From the NCBI RefSeq assembly GCF_031085165.1, contig NZ_JAVHTY010000003.1, forward strand, positions 620,001 through 684,000: 64,000 bases of DNA. Direction: 5' to 3'. This stretch comes from Pseudomonas sp. 102515. GTDB taxonomy: Bacteria; Pseudomonadota; Gammaproteobacteria; Pseudomonadales; Pseudomonadaceae. The notes beneath the pieces are model-generated. The model searched no databases, was not told the DNA's origin, and was given only the letters and a program-made list of their open reading frames with translations. Position numbers and translations under genes: made by a program. Shown here in pieces: positions 8,398 to 17,187 of this stretch; positions within the stretch are counted from its first letter, which is position 1, and every line of letters begins with the position of its first letter.

Positions 8398-11069
8398 GAA
8401 TCTTGTTCTATGTTGAGCCTTATCCGATACGAAATTCAATGTTGCACTTTGTGGATGTCGCAAAAAAAGCAGCATTCCTGATAAAAAACAATGTGCATTT
8501 TGATCTACGTATATTTTCTAACAGTGAAACTTTAGATCAACTTTCCTCAATAACCGGCTTGATTGAAGAAAAGTCTTTGATAAGGCCGACCAGAGAGGAG
8601 GCTGAGATATTCAAAAGCCATGAGTTAGATTGGGATGAGCTAGGTATTGCGCATTGGCAAGATCTTATGCAAGGGACAGGCTTGGCCAGCGTCTATGAAG
8701 ATATTTTGGATGACTTATGGAACAGATTTCCATTTGAAGCGATAATTCACTGGGGCGAGAACGGCGCGATTGAAGCGTTCTGCAGGAAGAAGCCTATAGT
8801 AAAACTCGCTATGGAGCTAGGTTGTACTAGAGAGCCTTTTCTAGAGTCATATGTTCTCGATCTTCTAGGGACTAATGGCGCAGCAGCTATTTCAAAAGTA
8901 ACGATTGAACAACTGGCAAGCATTGTAGGTAACGAATCAATGTCTGCTAGCTACGCGTTGATGGCTTACTCATCATCGTTAGATAGCCTCGGCTACGAGC
9001 GCCAGTTCGAGGCATTCGATTCTGAGCTATCTTCAATGTTGCTGAAGACTAGAAAGAAAGTCGCATTCCTACCTCTTCAACTGTACGATGATGCCAATTT
9101 ACTACGCTTTTCGAGCTATAAAACAGTTTCTGAGGTCGTGCGTGATGTAGTGCCTAAGCTTATCGATGCTGGCTATTTTTTAATAGTTAAGCCACATCCG
9201 AGTGCTAAACATCGGATAAATGCGAAACTGGAAAATCTTGCCGCCAAAGCCAGTGTTAGCTTTACCTCGGATGAATTGTACTGGTGCGATACGGAGAGAG
9301 GGGATTTTTCAAATCCAAGATTGCTAGCTGTGTCCGATTTAGTCGTGACAGTCAATAGCTCGGTTGGGTTTGAAGCGCTATATTATGATAAAACGGTAGT
9401 TGTTCTAGGGGACGCTATATACAAGCCCAAAAACCTTTTCCCTACTCTAGATGATGTTATCACTGGGAACTTTGACAGAGGTACCTATTTAGAGAAAATT
9501 GGCGTCCTCAGGAAGTTCTTTTTTGAGGCATATCTGATACCGAAAAATATAGTAAAGGATTCTGCGCTTTTCTATAGCCGACTCTGTACTATGGTAGGGA
9601 TATGGAAGTCAGGACTTCGAACTCCGTACGAGATCTGCGAAGCTTTATATGCCTCCGTCAGGCATAGCCAGTCGAGCCACTATGAAAGTGCTATGGTTTA
9701 CGGAATATCTAAAGCCGGAGTCAACGATTATTCTCTACCAAAAGTCAATGTAGTGAAAACGGCTAGCTCAGCCGAAAAACTCGGAGATAGCCCATTTTTT
9801 GAGTTAGGTCTGGCGCGAGAGAAAACAATCTTTGAGAAGCTGAGAAGCATATCCGGCCTTGAGCGATCCGATGACATCGCCGCTTGGCTAAATGAATGCT
9901 GGGCGGTAATTGGAAAAAAAGCTCAGTTACTGACTCTGCTTGAACTATTCGATGCTGAATATTATTTGCGTTCAAACCCAGACGTGGAAAGCTCAGGTAT
10001 AGATCCTCTAACGCATTTTTGTATGTTCGGCGAAGCCGAAGGAAGATTGCCTATGAGTATCATACGTCATGGTTATAAGGCATCTTTTGAAAAGGCAAAA
10101 AGTCGACCGGCTTTGTTGTCGATGCTGACCGAGCTATGCACGCATCTTGTAAAAAATCTAGATAGTTCAGTCTTTCATTTTTCCCTAGAAGAAAAAGAAG
10201 CTATAGACACAAAAAATAGGCTAATTGAAGGGGCTGGTTTCAGTAAGGCACGTTATGCTTTAGTAGCGCATCTCTATTATTTTGATCTTTTGGAAGAGTT
10301 GTTTAGTCGCATAGATAATATCGAAATAGAATGCGATTTAATATTTACCCTTCCACTATGGGGTAGTGACCAAATCGAGAAAAAAGCTAAGGCGAGATAT
10401 CCGAAGGCTCTAATTCTGAGATACCCAAATAGGGGAAGAGACATTGGTCCCTTTATCGATTTGATTCCTTACCTAATTGATCGGAATTATGTGGCAGTTC
10501 TGAAGATTCAAACTAAAAAAGGATACTATGAGGCGGGGAAGCTGAGAGTGGATATGGGGGACGCATGGCGCAAGCTTGCGTTGAATCATTTGGCAGGCAC
10601 TCCGCGCGTTATTGAGGAGGTCGCGAGATGTTTCGAGCGATACTCTACGCTAAATATGATCGGCCCGGCGCCACTCTTGGTGTCTTTGGAAAAGTATCCG
10701 ATGACAGGTCATGAGGTTTTGGTTGATAAGCTGATCGGTGAATCGAGAAGTAATTTTAATTTCTTTGCGGGCACAATGTTTTGGGTGAGGCCGCAATGTC
10801 TAAAGCATCTAGTCGATCATTTGGATTTAAGCTCTTTTGCGCCAGAAACGGGTGAGAACGACGGTAACATAGCTCACGTAATAGAGAGAGCGTTTGGCTG
10901 CCTTTGCATGTCTCGTGGTGGAGTCATGGGTGCTATAGAGGTTAATGATATTCGTTTCAATGTTGTTTTAAATCCAACTGCTATTGCAGGCACTATTCAT
11001 GAGCAGCTCGAAGATTACCTAAGAGCACAAAAAAAACGTCTTCCCTCGAGTCGCCAGTTGATATGGTAG
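8394..11069 (+). CDS. Capsule-type GT-B / rhamnan-synthesis RgpF fusion protein, 891 aa
   Basis: Three regions are visible. Residues about 1-430 look like a GT-B capsule/glycerophosphotransferase-type enzyme (VAFLPLQLYDDANLLRF, LIVKPHPSAKHR, VVTVNSSVGFEALYYDK). Residues about 515-560 carry the linker motif FDAEYYLRSNPDV with DPLTHFCMFGEAEGRLP, often found between transferase domains. Residues about 610-880 match the RgpF (rhamnan synthesis F) family: LVAHLYYFDLLEEL, ILRYPNRGRDIGPF, VLKIQTKKG and FFAGTMFWVRP. RgpF proteins extend or side-chain-decorate rhamnose-containing polymers. No signal or membrane segment is seen, so it is probably cytosolic or peripheral. Very AT-rich; start by ATGA overlap with the upstream gene. 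Confidence 0.8.
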   Translation: MRILFYVEPYPIRNSMLHFVDVAKKAAFLIKNNVHFDLRIFSNSETLDQLSSITGLIEEKSLIRPTREEAEIFKSHELDWDELGIAHWQDLMQGTGLASVYEDILDDLWNRFPFEAIIHWGENGAIEAFCRKKPIVKLAMELGCTREPFLESYVLDLLGTNGAAAISKVTIEQLASIVGNESMSASYALMAYSSSLDSLGYERQFEAFDSELSSMLLKTRKKVAFLPLQLYDDANLLRFSSYKTVSEVVRDVVPKLIDAGYFLIVKPHPSAKHRINAKLENLAAKASVSFTSDELYWCDTERGDFSNPRLLAVSDLVVTVNSSVGFEALYYDKTVVVLGDAIYKPKNLFPTLDDVITGNFDRGTYLEKIGVLRKFFFEAYLIPKNIVKDSALFYSRLCTMVGIWKSGLRTPYEICEALYASVRHSQSSHYESAMVYGISKAGVNDYSLPKVNVVKTASSAEKLGDSPFFELGLAREKTIFEKLRSISGLERSDDIAAWLNECWAVIGKKAQLLTLLELFDAEYYLRSNPDVESSGIDPLTHFCMFGEAEGRLPMSIIRHGYKASFEKAKSRPALLSMLTELCTHLVKNLDSSVFHFSLEEKEAIDTKNRLIEGAGFSKARYALVAHLYYFDLLEELFSRIDNIEIECDLIFTLPLWGSDQIEKKAKARYPKALILRYPNRGRDIGPFIDLIPYLIDRNYVAVLKIQTKKGYYEAGKLRVDMGDAWRKLALNHLAGTPRVIEEVARCFERYSTLNMIGPAPLLVSLEKYPMTGHEVLVDKLIGESRSNFNFFAGTMFWVRPQCLKHLVDHLDLSSFAPETGENDGNIAHVIERAFGCLCMSRGGVMGAIEVNDIRFNVVLNPTAIAGTIHEQLEDYLRAQKKRLPSSRQLIW

Positions 11070-11137
11070 ATTCGAATTGATTCTATGCCTTTTATAAATT
11101 AAGGCGTTAGATTCTAATTTTCGGCGCTGCTATAGCT

Positions 11138-11166
11138 TTGTCTATAATTTGGTACTAGTATAGAAT
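11138..11166 (+). promoter_or_regulatory. Candidate sigma70 promoter for the GT-D gene
   Basis: TTGTCT at 11138-11143 and TAGAAT at 11161-11166 are separated by 17 bases, 31 bases upstream of the ATG at 11197. A second -10-like TATAAT lies at 11143-11148. The region is AT-rich, so chance matches are easy. Confidence 0.4.
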
Positions 11167-11196
11167 ATCAGCGCGCTTTTAATCTATGGTGAAGAA

Positions 11197-12513
11197 ATGT
11201 ACCTGAAGGGCTCAAAAGCTTGGGATCTTATAAGTAAAAAATTCGATAAAGCAGAGCCCTTTTCTATGATCAGACTAGGTGATGGCGAAAATTCCATTAT
11301 TCAATATCCGAATTATTGCACGAAATCCCGAATTCAATATGTCATGAGCCGTGCTTTAGAGGGTAGGGAGTACCAAGGCCATGAAATAAATAACATAAAA
11401 TTCAGAATTTTGGATGCGATAAACGACTCTGATTTGTTGGGTATATATTCTTCAAAAGAAGAGAATGTTCTGAAAAGATTTTACATAGACTACCTAGAGG
11501 GTGAGCTGGAGCTTTTAAAAAATACGTTCTGTGATCCTAATATACATTTCTATCTTCAAACACATGGATGTATAGAAGATCTTTTAAGTCGATGTGATTC
11601 GGTATCGGTTATTTCGGGAAGAGACGTCGCTGGCAGTATTGAACGTCTATATCCTGGGAAACTGAAAGATTACGTTTTAATACCTTCTGAAAGAAATTTC
11701 AGATTGTTAGGCGAGCAAGCTAGTAGTGAGCACTATCCTTACGTTTTTGAAGAAACAATAAAAGGAATAAAGGTCTATCCTGGTAGACATTTGTTTCTGG
11801 TAGGGGCAGGTTTCCTAGGGAAAATATATTGCTCTGAAATAAAAAAGCGTGGAGGGTTCGCTCTAGATATAGGCAGCGTATTAGACTACTGGGCCGGAGT
11901 TCCTTCCCGAGAAGCGGAAAATCCAGTGGTAGATGGGGTTTTAAAAAGCGGTTATAAAAGTCTACGAAAAAATATGGCTTTCTTAGAAAAAAATTCGGTC
12001 CACGTCGAACTCGGGGATGAATGTTTTTCTCTACAAAAATCACCAAGTGGACTTGTCAATAAATTTTCAATAGGACGGCTTGAAGGCCAAGGGTATGCCT
12101 TATGTAAAGAGATTCCTGATAGAGGCTTGCCATTGCCTTTTGGGGGAATTATATCTTGGCTAACGTTCACCGATATCTCCCAGTTAAAAATTATAGATAG
12201 GACGAAATTTGTTCATTCGTTGGATATGATAAAGAATTTCATTAGCCAGTCAGGCACAAACAGAACAGGTTTATTATGTTTGGCTAGTGAAAAGGACTTA
12301 ACAGAGCAAGACTCTGAGTTTTTATCAGAAAATTTGAATGGGTTTGATAGCACCTACTTTTTTGATTTTAGGGTTTATAAAAATATTTTGAGCAAGCAAT
12401 ACAGCAATACCTTGCATGAAGTGGATTTGAAGCTTTTTACAAGTACCGATTTCGGCCTCAGCTCCGGTTTTGTTTTAAAAAATCATCTTGCAGAGGCTCT
12501 AGGCTTCCATTGA
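11197..12513 (+). CDS. GT-D fold (DUF1792-type) glycosyltransferase, 438 aa
   Basis: The N-terminal 240 residues match the GT-D/DUF1792 fold. FSMIRLGDGENSII at about 23-35 carries the D-x-E acidic motif (Asp29, Glu31), and LVGAGFLGKIYC at 201-212 is followed by GGFALDIGSVLDYWAG. In the founding family (streptococcal dGT1) this domain adds glucose to a glycan on a serine-rich surface adhesin. Residues about 255-438 form a second domain I cannot assign. The gene is among the most AT-rich in the window (20 of 60 bases G+C in the line at 11281) and stands apart from its neighbours by gaps of more than 120 bases. A role in glycosylating an exported protein would fit the locus but is inference. Confidence 0.75.
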   Translation: MYLKGSKAWDLISKKFDKAEPFSMIRLGDGENSIIQYPNYCTKSRIQYVMSRALEGREYQGHEINNIKFRILDAINDSDLLGIYSSKEENVLKRFYIDYLEGELELLKNTFCDPNIHFYLQTHGCIEDLLSRCDSVSVISGRDVAGSIERLYPGKLKDYVLIPSERNFRLLGEQASSEHYPYVFEETIKGIKVYPGRHLFLVGAGFLGKIYCSEIKKRGGFALDIGSVLDYWAGVPSREAENPVVDGVLKSGYKSLRKNMAFLEKNSVHVELGDECFSLQKSPSGLVNKFSIGRLEGQGYALCKEIPDRGLPLPFGGIISWLTFTDISQLKIIDRTKFVHSLDMIKNFISQSGTNRTGLLCLASEKDLTEQDSEFLSENLNGFDSTYFFDFRVYKNILSKQYSNTLHEVDLKLFTSTDFGLSSGFVLKNHLAEALGFH

Positions 12514-12651
12514 CGGTTGGCAAATGATAGCTTATGAGTTGTTGCTTTATACAATCTAGGCCATAGTCCAGGCGTGGCTTTTGGCGCTACGAGAGAACTG
12601 TCATTAAATACGCAAATTTAGTTTTGAAATCACTATCCGAGTTTGAATCTT

Positions 12652-14415
12652 ATGGTTGAGCCAAAGTCAGAAATACTCAAGGCTTTAGCAGATTGTAAAA
12701 GTAGCTTTATTGCGGTAGGTTTTTTCGGCTTTTTTATAAACATATTACTGCTAGCTCCGTCTTTTTACATGCTTGAGGTGTATGATAGAGTTGTCAGCAG
12801 TAGAAGCGTAACAACGCTTGTGATGCTGACAATTCTTATCATCATTCTGATGTCGACCTATGGCGCATTAGAGTGGGTGCGCTCGAGAATTATGATAAGA
12901 GTTTCAGCTCAGCTTGATCTGAAGCTTGGTCCGCGGGTTTTCGAGGCGAGTTTCAAGCAAGCTTTGTATAGCAATGGAGCGAGGTCGTCAGCGCAGCCTA
13001 TAAGTGACTTGGCAGGTTTACGTCAATTTCTAACGGGTAGCGGACTTTTTGCTTTCTTCGACGTTCCATGGCTACCAATTTATATTGGAGTTATGTTTTT
13101 TTTTCATCCATGGTTTGGTTGGTTAACTCTCGTAGGTGCCCTAGTCGCGATTGCCCTGGCACTCGCTAACGAAAAAGCTACCGGCAAGCGTCTCGCTGAA
13201 GCTAACCGCGAACAGGTGTCGGTTCTTAATATAACTAGCAAAGGGCTACGTAACGCGGAAGTTGTTGAGTCCATGGGTATGCAGGGCCATCTTCGAGACA
13301 GATGGCGCAAGCATAGCTTTGCAGTGCTGGCCCTGCAGGGACGTGCCAGTGAGTTGGGCGGTACTGTCAGCAATGTATCGAGAACGTGGCGCCTGCTCTT
13401 GCAATCCTTTGTCTTAGGCCTTGGTGCCTATCTAGTTATTAATAACGAAATTACTCCCGGATTGATGACTGCCGCCTCTCTTCTAGTAGGGCGAGCGCTG
13501 GCACCAGTAGATCAGATGATTGGAAACTGGAAGGGTTTTGTTGCAGCGAGGGAGCAGTACGCGCGACTCAATGAAATATTCAAGAACGTTCCGCCTACAC
13601 CAGAGCGAATGTCGTTACCTGCTCCTAAAGGCGACCTCCTTGTAGAGCAGATAGTTGTCACCCCTCCCGGTGCTCACGGCCCTGTGTTAAAAGGAATCAG
13701 CTTTCGTGCCCCGCCTGGCGCCTCGGTTGGCGTGTTAGGCGCAAGCGCTGCTGGTAAATCGACACTGGCCCGCGCGCTCTTGGGCATCTGGCCGGCACAG
13801 AGCGGCAAGGTCCGATTGGATGGAGCGGACATGTTCCAGTTGGATCGTGCTGCCGTAGGCCCGTATCTGGGCTATCTACCCCAAGACATCGAACTGTTCG
13901 AAGGCTCCATCGGCGAGAATATCGCCCGCTTTGGCGAGGTCGATGCTGCCAAGGTCGTCGAGGCGGCCCAGATGGCCGGTGTACACGAGATGATCCTGCG
14001 TCTACCGCAAGGCTACGACACGGTCATCGGTGCCCATGGTGGTGTTCTTTCCGGTGGTCAGCGTCAACGGATCGGGCTCGCGCGGGCGCTTTACGGTGAT
14101 CCGAAGTTGGTCATTCTCGATGAGCCCAATTCCAACTTGGACGACGTTGGTGAGCGAGCACTCGGAGAAGCGCTGATCAAGCTCAAGCAGAAGGGCACGA
14201 CGCTGTTCATCATTACCCACAGGGTCAGTGCCCTGGCCTATGTGGATAACCTCCTAGTGCTGAGCGAGGGCCAGATTGTGATGTCTGGCGCCCGTGATCA
14301 GGTGCTCGCCCAGCTCAAGGCGCAACAGTCGGGTGGACCGCAGGCTGTGCCCAACCCGGGTTCGGTTACTCCGCTGCCACCCAAGCCCGGTAGTACAGGA
14401 GGAGCGCCTGCATGA
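12652..14415 (+). CDS. Type I secretion ABC transporter (permease-ATPase), PrtD/AprD type
   Basis: A 587-aa half-transporter that powers one-step export of unfolded substrates through the envelope. The N-terminal membrane domain (FIAVGFFGFFINILLLAPSF onward) lacks a C39 peptidase or C39-like domain, as in PrtD/AprD. The ATPase domain has Walker A GASAAGKST, signature LSGGQRQRIGLARAL and Walker B LVILDEPNSNLD, with an H-loop in IITHRVSAL. ATG 12652 is preferred over an in-frame TTG at 12643. The first third is AT-rich and the rest reaches normal GC, so a recombination junction appears to fall inside the gene near 13.2-13.7 kb. ATGA overlap with the adaptor gene. Probable substrates are the DUF4214 proteins. 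Confidence 0.92.
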   Translation: MVEPKSEILKALADCKSSFIAVGFFGFFINILLLAPSFYMLEVYDRVVSSRSVTTLVMLTILIIILMSTYGALEWVRSRIMIRVSAQLDLKLGPRVFEASFKQALYSNGARSSAQPISDLAGLRQFLTGSGLFAFFDVPWLPIYIGVMFFFHPWFGWLTLVGALVAIALALANEKATGKRLAEANREQVSVLNITSKGLRNAEVVESMGMQGHLRDRWRKHSFAVLALQGRASELGGTVSNVSRTWRLLLQSFVLGLGAYLVINNEITPGLMTAASLLVGRALAPVDQMIGNWKGFVAAREQYARLNEIFKNVPPTPERMSLPAPKGDLLVEQIVVTPPGAHGPVLKGISFRAPPGASVGVLGASAAGKSTLARALLGIWPAQSGKVRLDGADMFQLDRAAVGPYLGYLPQDIELFEGSIGENIARFGEVDAAKVVEAAQMAGVHEMILRLPQGYDTVIGAHGGVLSGGQRQRIGLARALYGDPKLVILDEPNSNLDDVGERALGEALIKLKQKGTTLFIITHRVSALAYVDNLLVLSEGQIVMSGARDQVLAQLKAQQSGGPQAVPNPGSVTPLPPKPGSTGGAPA

Positions 14416-15731
14416 AGGACGTCTATCTGGAAGCTAAGGCGGCGGGCCTCAAGGTCGATGATGCTCCCGTACGCCGACTGGGCTTCATCATTCTGTTCTT
14501 CGTGTTCGGCATCGGCGGTGGCTGGGCAGCCTTGGCGCCGCTGAACAGTGCGGCCTATGCCACCGGCGTGGTGGCAGTGGATAGCTATCGCAAGTCGGTC
14601 CAGCACCTGGAGGGCGGCATCGTCCGCGAGGTGCGGGTACACGATGGTGACGAGGTCAAGGCCGGAGACGTGCTGATCGTGCTGGACAGTACCCAGGCAG
14701 GCTCAGAACTGGAAGCGACCCGCGGCCAACTGATCGCTACCCAGGCGCAAGAGGCACGGCTGATCGCCGAGCGCGACGATGCCAATGACATCACCTTTGG
14801 CGCGAGCGACTTTCCAACCGCGGACAAGCGTGTCCAGGAGGCCAGGGCCAGTGAGCGGCAGATCTTCCTGGCCGGGCGTGATGCTCGCCGTGGTGAGATC
14901 GACGTCCTGAAGAATCGCGCCGCTGAACTCGAACAGCAGATCCGTGGTTACAACGACGTCATCGCCAGCAAGGAGAGCCTGGCTAAATCCTATGCCAGCG
15001 AGATCAAGGATCTCACCGGGCTGTTGAAGGAAGGCTTCGTCAGTAACGAACGCCTTCGCGATCAGGAGCGCAACCTCTCCCGTTTGCAGGCGGAGATTGC
15101 CGATAGCCGTTCTTCCATCGCGCGGGCCAAGGTTCAGATCGGCGAGACTCGTCTGCAGATCCTGCAGGCCACCCAGAAATTCAAATCGGACGTGGCTGGT
15201 CGGCTGGCCGATGCTCAGTCGCGGATCTATGAGGCCCGTGAACGGGTGGGTGCCTTGCAGGACAAGTACAACCGGACCGAGGTCAAGGCACCGGTCAGCG
15301 GGATGGTGATGAACCTGGCGGTGCATACCATCGGGGGCGTCGTTCAGTCAGGCACCACTCTGCTCGATATCGTGCCGGATGCCGCCAAGCTCATCGTCGA
15401 GGTGCACATCGAACCCAAGGATATCGACCGGGTGGAGTTGGGGACCAAGGCGGAGGTGCGCTTCAGTGCCTTCAGCAATGCCACCACACCCATCATCGAG
15501 GGCGAGTTGATCTATGTGTCGGCCGACCGCATCACCAATGAGCGTGACGGTACGCCCTATTACCTAGGCCGGGTGAAGCTGACCGACCAGGGTCGTAAGG
15601 ATCTGGGCCATCGCGAACTGGTCGCGGGCATGCCGGCCGACGTGCTGATCAACACCGGGTCCCGCACCATGCTGCAATACCTGCTCAAGCCAGCGCGCAA
15701 TGCGATGGCTCGCTCGCTGATCGAGGAGTAG
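14412..15731 (+). CDS. HlyD-family type I secretion periplasmic adaptor
   Basis: A 439-aa membrane fusion protein linking the ABC transporter to the outer-membrane channel. A single N-terminal transmembrane segment lies at about residues 17-40 (RLGFIILFFVFGIGGGWAAL). The lipoyl/barrel-sandwich half VQHLEGGIVREVRVHDGDEV and its partner half (APVSGMVMNLAVHTIGG) flank a long Gln/Glu/Ala/Arg-rich coiled-coil region at about 95-285. A C-terminal beta-barrel region (LIVEVHIEPKDIDRVELG) follows. Length matches the PrtE/AprE/HlyD group. Translated from the ATGA overlap with the ABC gene; the TolC-type gene follows after 7 bases, giving a standard three-gene operon. Confidence 0.93.
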   Translation: MKDVYLEAKAAGLKVDDAPVRRLGFIILFFVFGIGGGWAALAPLNSAAYATGVVAVDSYRKSVQHLEGGIVREVRVHDGDEVKAGDVLIVLDSTQAGSELEATRGQLIATQAQEARLIAERDDANDITFGASDFPTADKRVQEARASERQIFLAGRDARRGEIDVLKNRAAELEQQIRGYNDVIASKESLAKSYASEIKDLTGLLKEGFVSNERLRDQERNLSRLQAEIADSRSSIARAKVQIGETRLQILQATQKFKSDVAGRLADAQSRIYEARERVGALQDKYNRTEVKAPVSGMVMNLAVHTIGGVVQSGTTLLDIVPDAAKLIVEVHIEPKDIDRVELGTKAEVRFSAFSNATTPIIEGELIYVSADRITNERDGTPYYLGRVKLTDQGRKDLGHRELVAGMPADVLINTGSRTMLQYLLKPARNAMARSLIEE

Positions 15732-15738
15732 GGCAACC

Positions 15739-17130
15739 ATGAACGGTAAACGTATCGCTCTGGCCTTGCTGTTGAGTGGCTGTAGCTTGGCGCAGGCACA
15801 GACGTCCGAGGCACCCAGCGCGCAGGACTATATCGATCTCTGGAAGCTCTACCAGGACAGTGCCGTATCGGACCCGCGCATTCGCGGAGCCGAAGCTCAG
15901 GTGAAGAACCTGGAGGGCCAGGAGCGTTCCGCGTTTGGCCAGGTTCTTCCGCAGCTGAGTGGTGGGGCTTCCACCAGCCGGGTTCGACGCGAAGAAGGCC
16001 TGCAGACGCTCAATTACAATGGCGAGAGCTACAACCTCAGCCTGAGCCAGGCGCTGTATAACGCGGCCGCCTGGCGCGGCTTCAAGCGCTACGAGCAACT
16101 CACCGAGCAGTATCGTGCCCAATACGCGGATGCCAAGAGCCAATCGGCTGCGGATCTGGTGCAGCGTTATTTCGCTGCCTTGGCGGCGGAAGATACCCTC
16201 GAGTTGGTCACCGCCGAGCGCAAGGCGACCCAGCGTAATCTGGATCGTGCCCAGGCCCTGTTCGACAAGCAGATGAGCACCGTCACCGACGTCCTGCAGA
16301 TCTCCGCCAAGGTGGACAGCCTGAAAACCCAGGAGATCGAAGCGCGCAATCAGATCCAGGTAACCCGTGAGGCCCTGGGCGAGTTGATCGGCCGCGCGGT
16401 CTATCAGCCGCTCAAGCGCCTCAACGAAAAAGCCCAACTGGCCATGCCGCAAGGTGACGAAGAACAGTGGGTGAGTTCGGCAGTGGCGAACAACCCTGCA
16501 CTGGAGGCCAAGCAGCGCGCCGTGGATGCCGCCAACTACAGTATCTCCGAGGCCAAGGCCGGTCATCTGCCGACCCTGAGCTTCAACCTTGGCGCGCAAC
16601 GCAGCGACTTCGCTTATGACAATGTCATCGCCTCCTCTGCGATCAACACCTATTCCGCCACCATCAGCGTGCAGATTCCGCTTTATAGCGGCGGCTCGAC
16701 TAGCGCCCGTGTCGCCAGCTCCTATGGCTCGCGCGATGCCGCTGAGCAGGAGTACGAATCGATCCGCCGGCAGGTAGTGAAGGAAACGCGCACGGCCTAT
16801 ATGAAGAGCGCTGCGGACCTGGCCAAGATCGGCTCTTCGCGGAATGCACTGGATTCGGCGATCAAGTCCCGCACCGCCAGCGAGCGCTCGCTCGGTCTGG
16901 GGGTGGCGACTGCCGTTGATGTGCTCAATGCGGTGCAGCAGGAATACAGCGCCAGGCGGGATTACCTGCAGGCGCAGTACGACTTCGTCACCAATCAATT
17001 GGTGCTGTTGCGTTGGAGCGGCGGCTTCCGTGACACTGACATCCAGAAGATCAATGGTTGGCTGGCGGTACCGACCCCCGGAGAAGAGCGCAAGACTGGG
17101 GTGAAGGAAGGGGAAGTGGCAAAGGGATGA
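15739..17130 (+). CDS. TolC-family outer-membrane channel of the type I secretion system
   Basis: A 463-aa protein with a Sec signal peptide (KRIALALLLSGCSLAQAQ). The body shows the TolC/AprF pattern of long amphipathic helices in two repeats with strand signatures (LSQALYNAAAWRGFKRYEQ; VQIPLYSGGSTSARVASS). The RTRTAY-like motif appears as KETRTAYMKS, and LGVGVATAVDVLNAVQ is seen as LGLGVATAVDVLNAVQ near the C-terminus. It forms the trimeric exit duct. The RBS lies at the end of the adaptor gene, 7 bases before the ATG. It ends just before a bidirectional terminator. GC is at the chromosomal norm, unlike the glycosyltransferases upstream. Confidence 0.92.
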   Translation: MNGKRIALALLLSGCSLAQAQTSEAPSAQDYIDLWKLYQDSAVSDPRIRGAEAQVKNLEGQERSAFGQVLPQLSGGASTSRVRREEGLQTLNYNGESYNLSLSQALYNAAAWRGFKRYEQLTEQYRAQYADAKSQSAADLVQRYFAALAAEDTLELVTAERKATQRNLDRAQALFDKQMSTVTDVLQISAKVDSLKTQEIEARNQIQVTREALGELIGRAVYQPLKRLNEKAQLAMPQGDEEQWVSSAVANNPALEAKQRAVDAANYSISEAKAGHLPTLSFNLGAQRSDFAYDNVIASSAINTYSATISVQIPLYSGGSTSARVASSYGSRDAAEQEYESIRRQVVKETRTAYMKSAADLAKIGSSRNALDSAIKSRTASERSLGLGVATAVDVLNAVQQEYSARRDYLQAQYDFVTNQLVLLRWSGGFRDTDIQKINGWLAVPTPGEERKTGVKEGEVAKG

Positions 17131-17149
17131 TCCGCGTGTCGGATAAAGA

Positions 17150-17177
17150 AGGACCCGCCATTTGGCGGGTTTTTCTT
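17150..17177. terminator. Bidirectional terminator between tolC-type gene and protease
   Basis: Stem ACCCGCC (17153-17159) and GGCGGGT (17164-17170), followed by a T-run on the plus strand and preceded by an A-rich stretch that serves the convergent minus-strand gene. Confidence 0.85.
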
Positions 17178-17187
17178 TATATACCTA

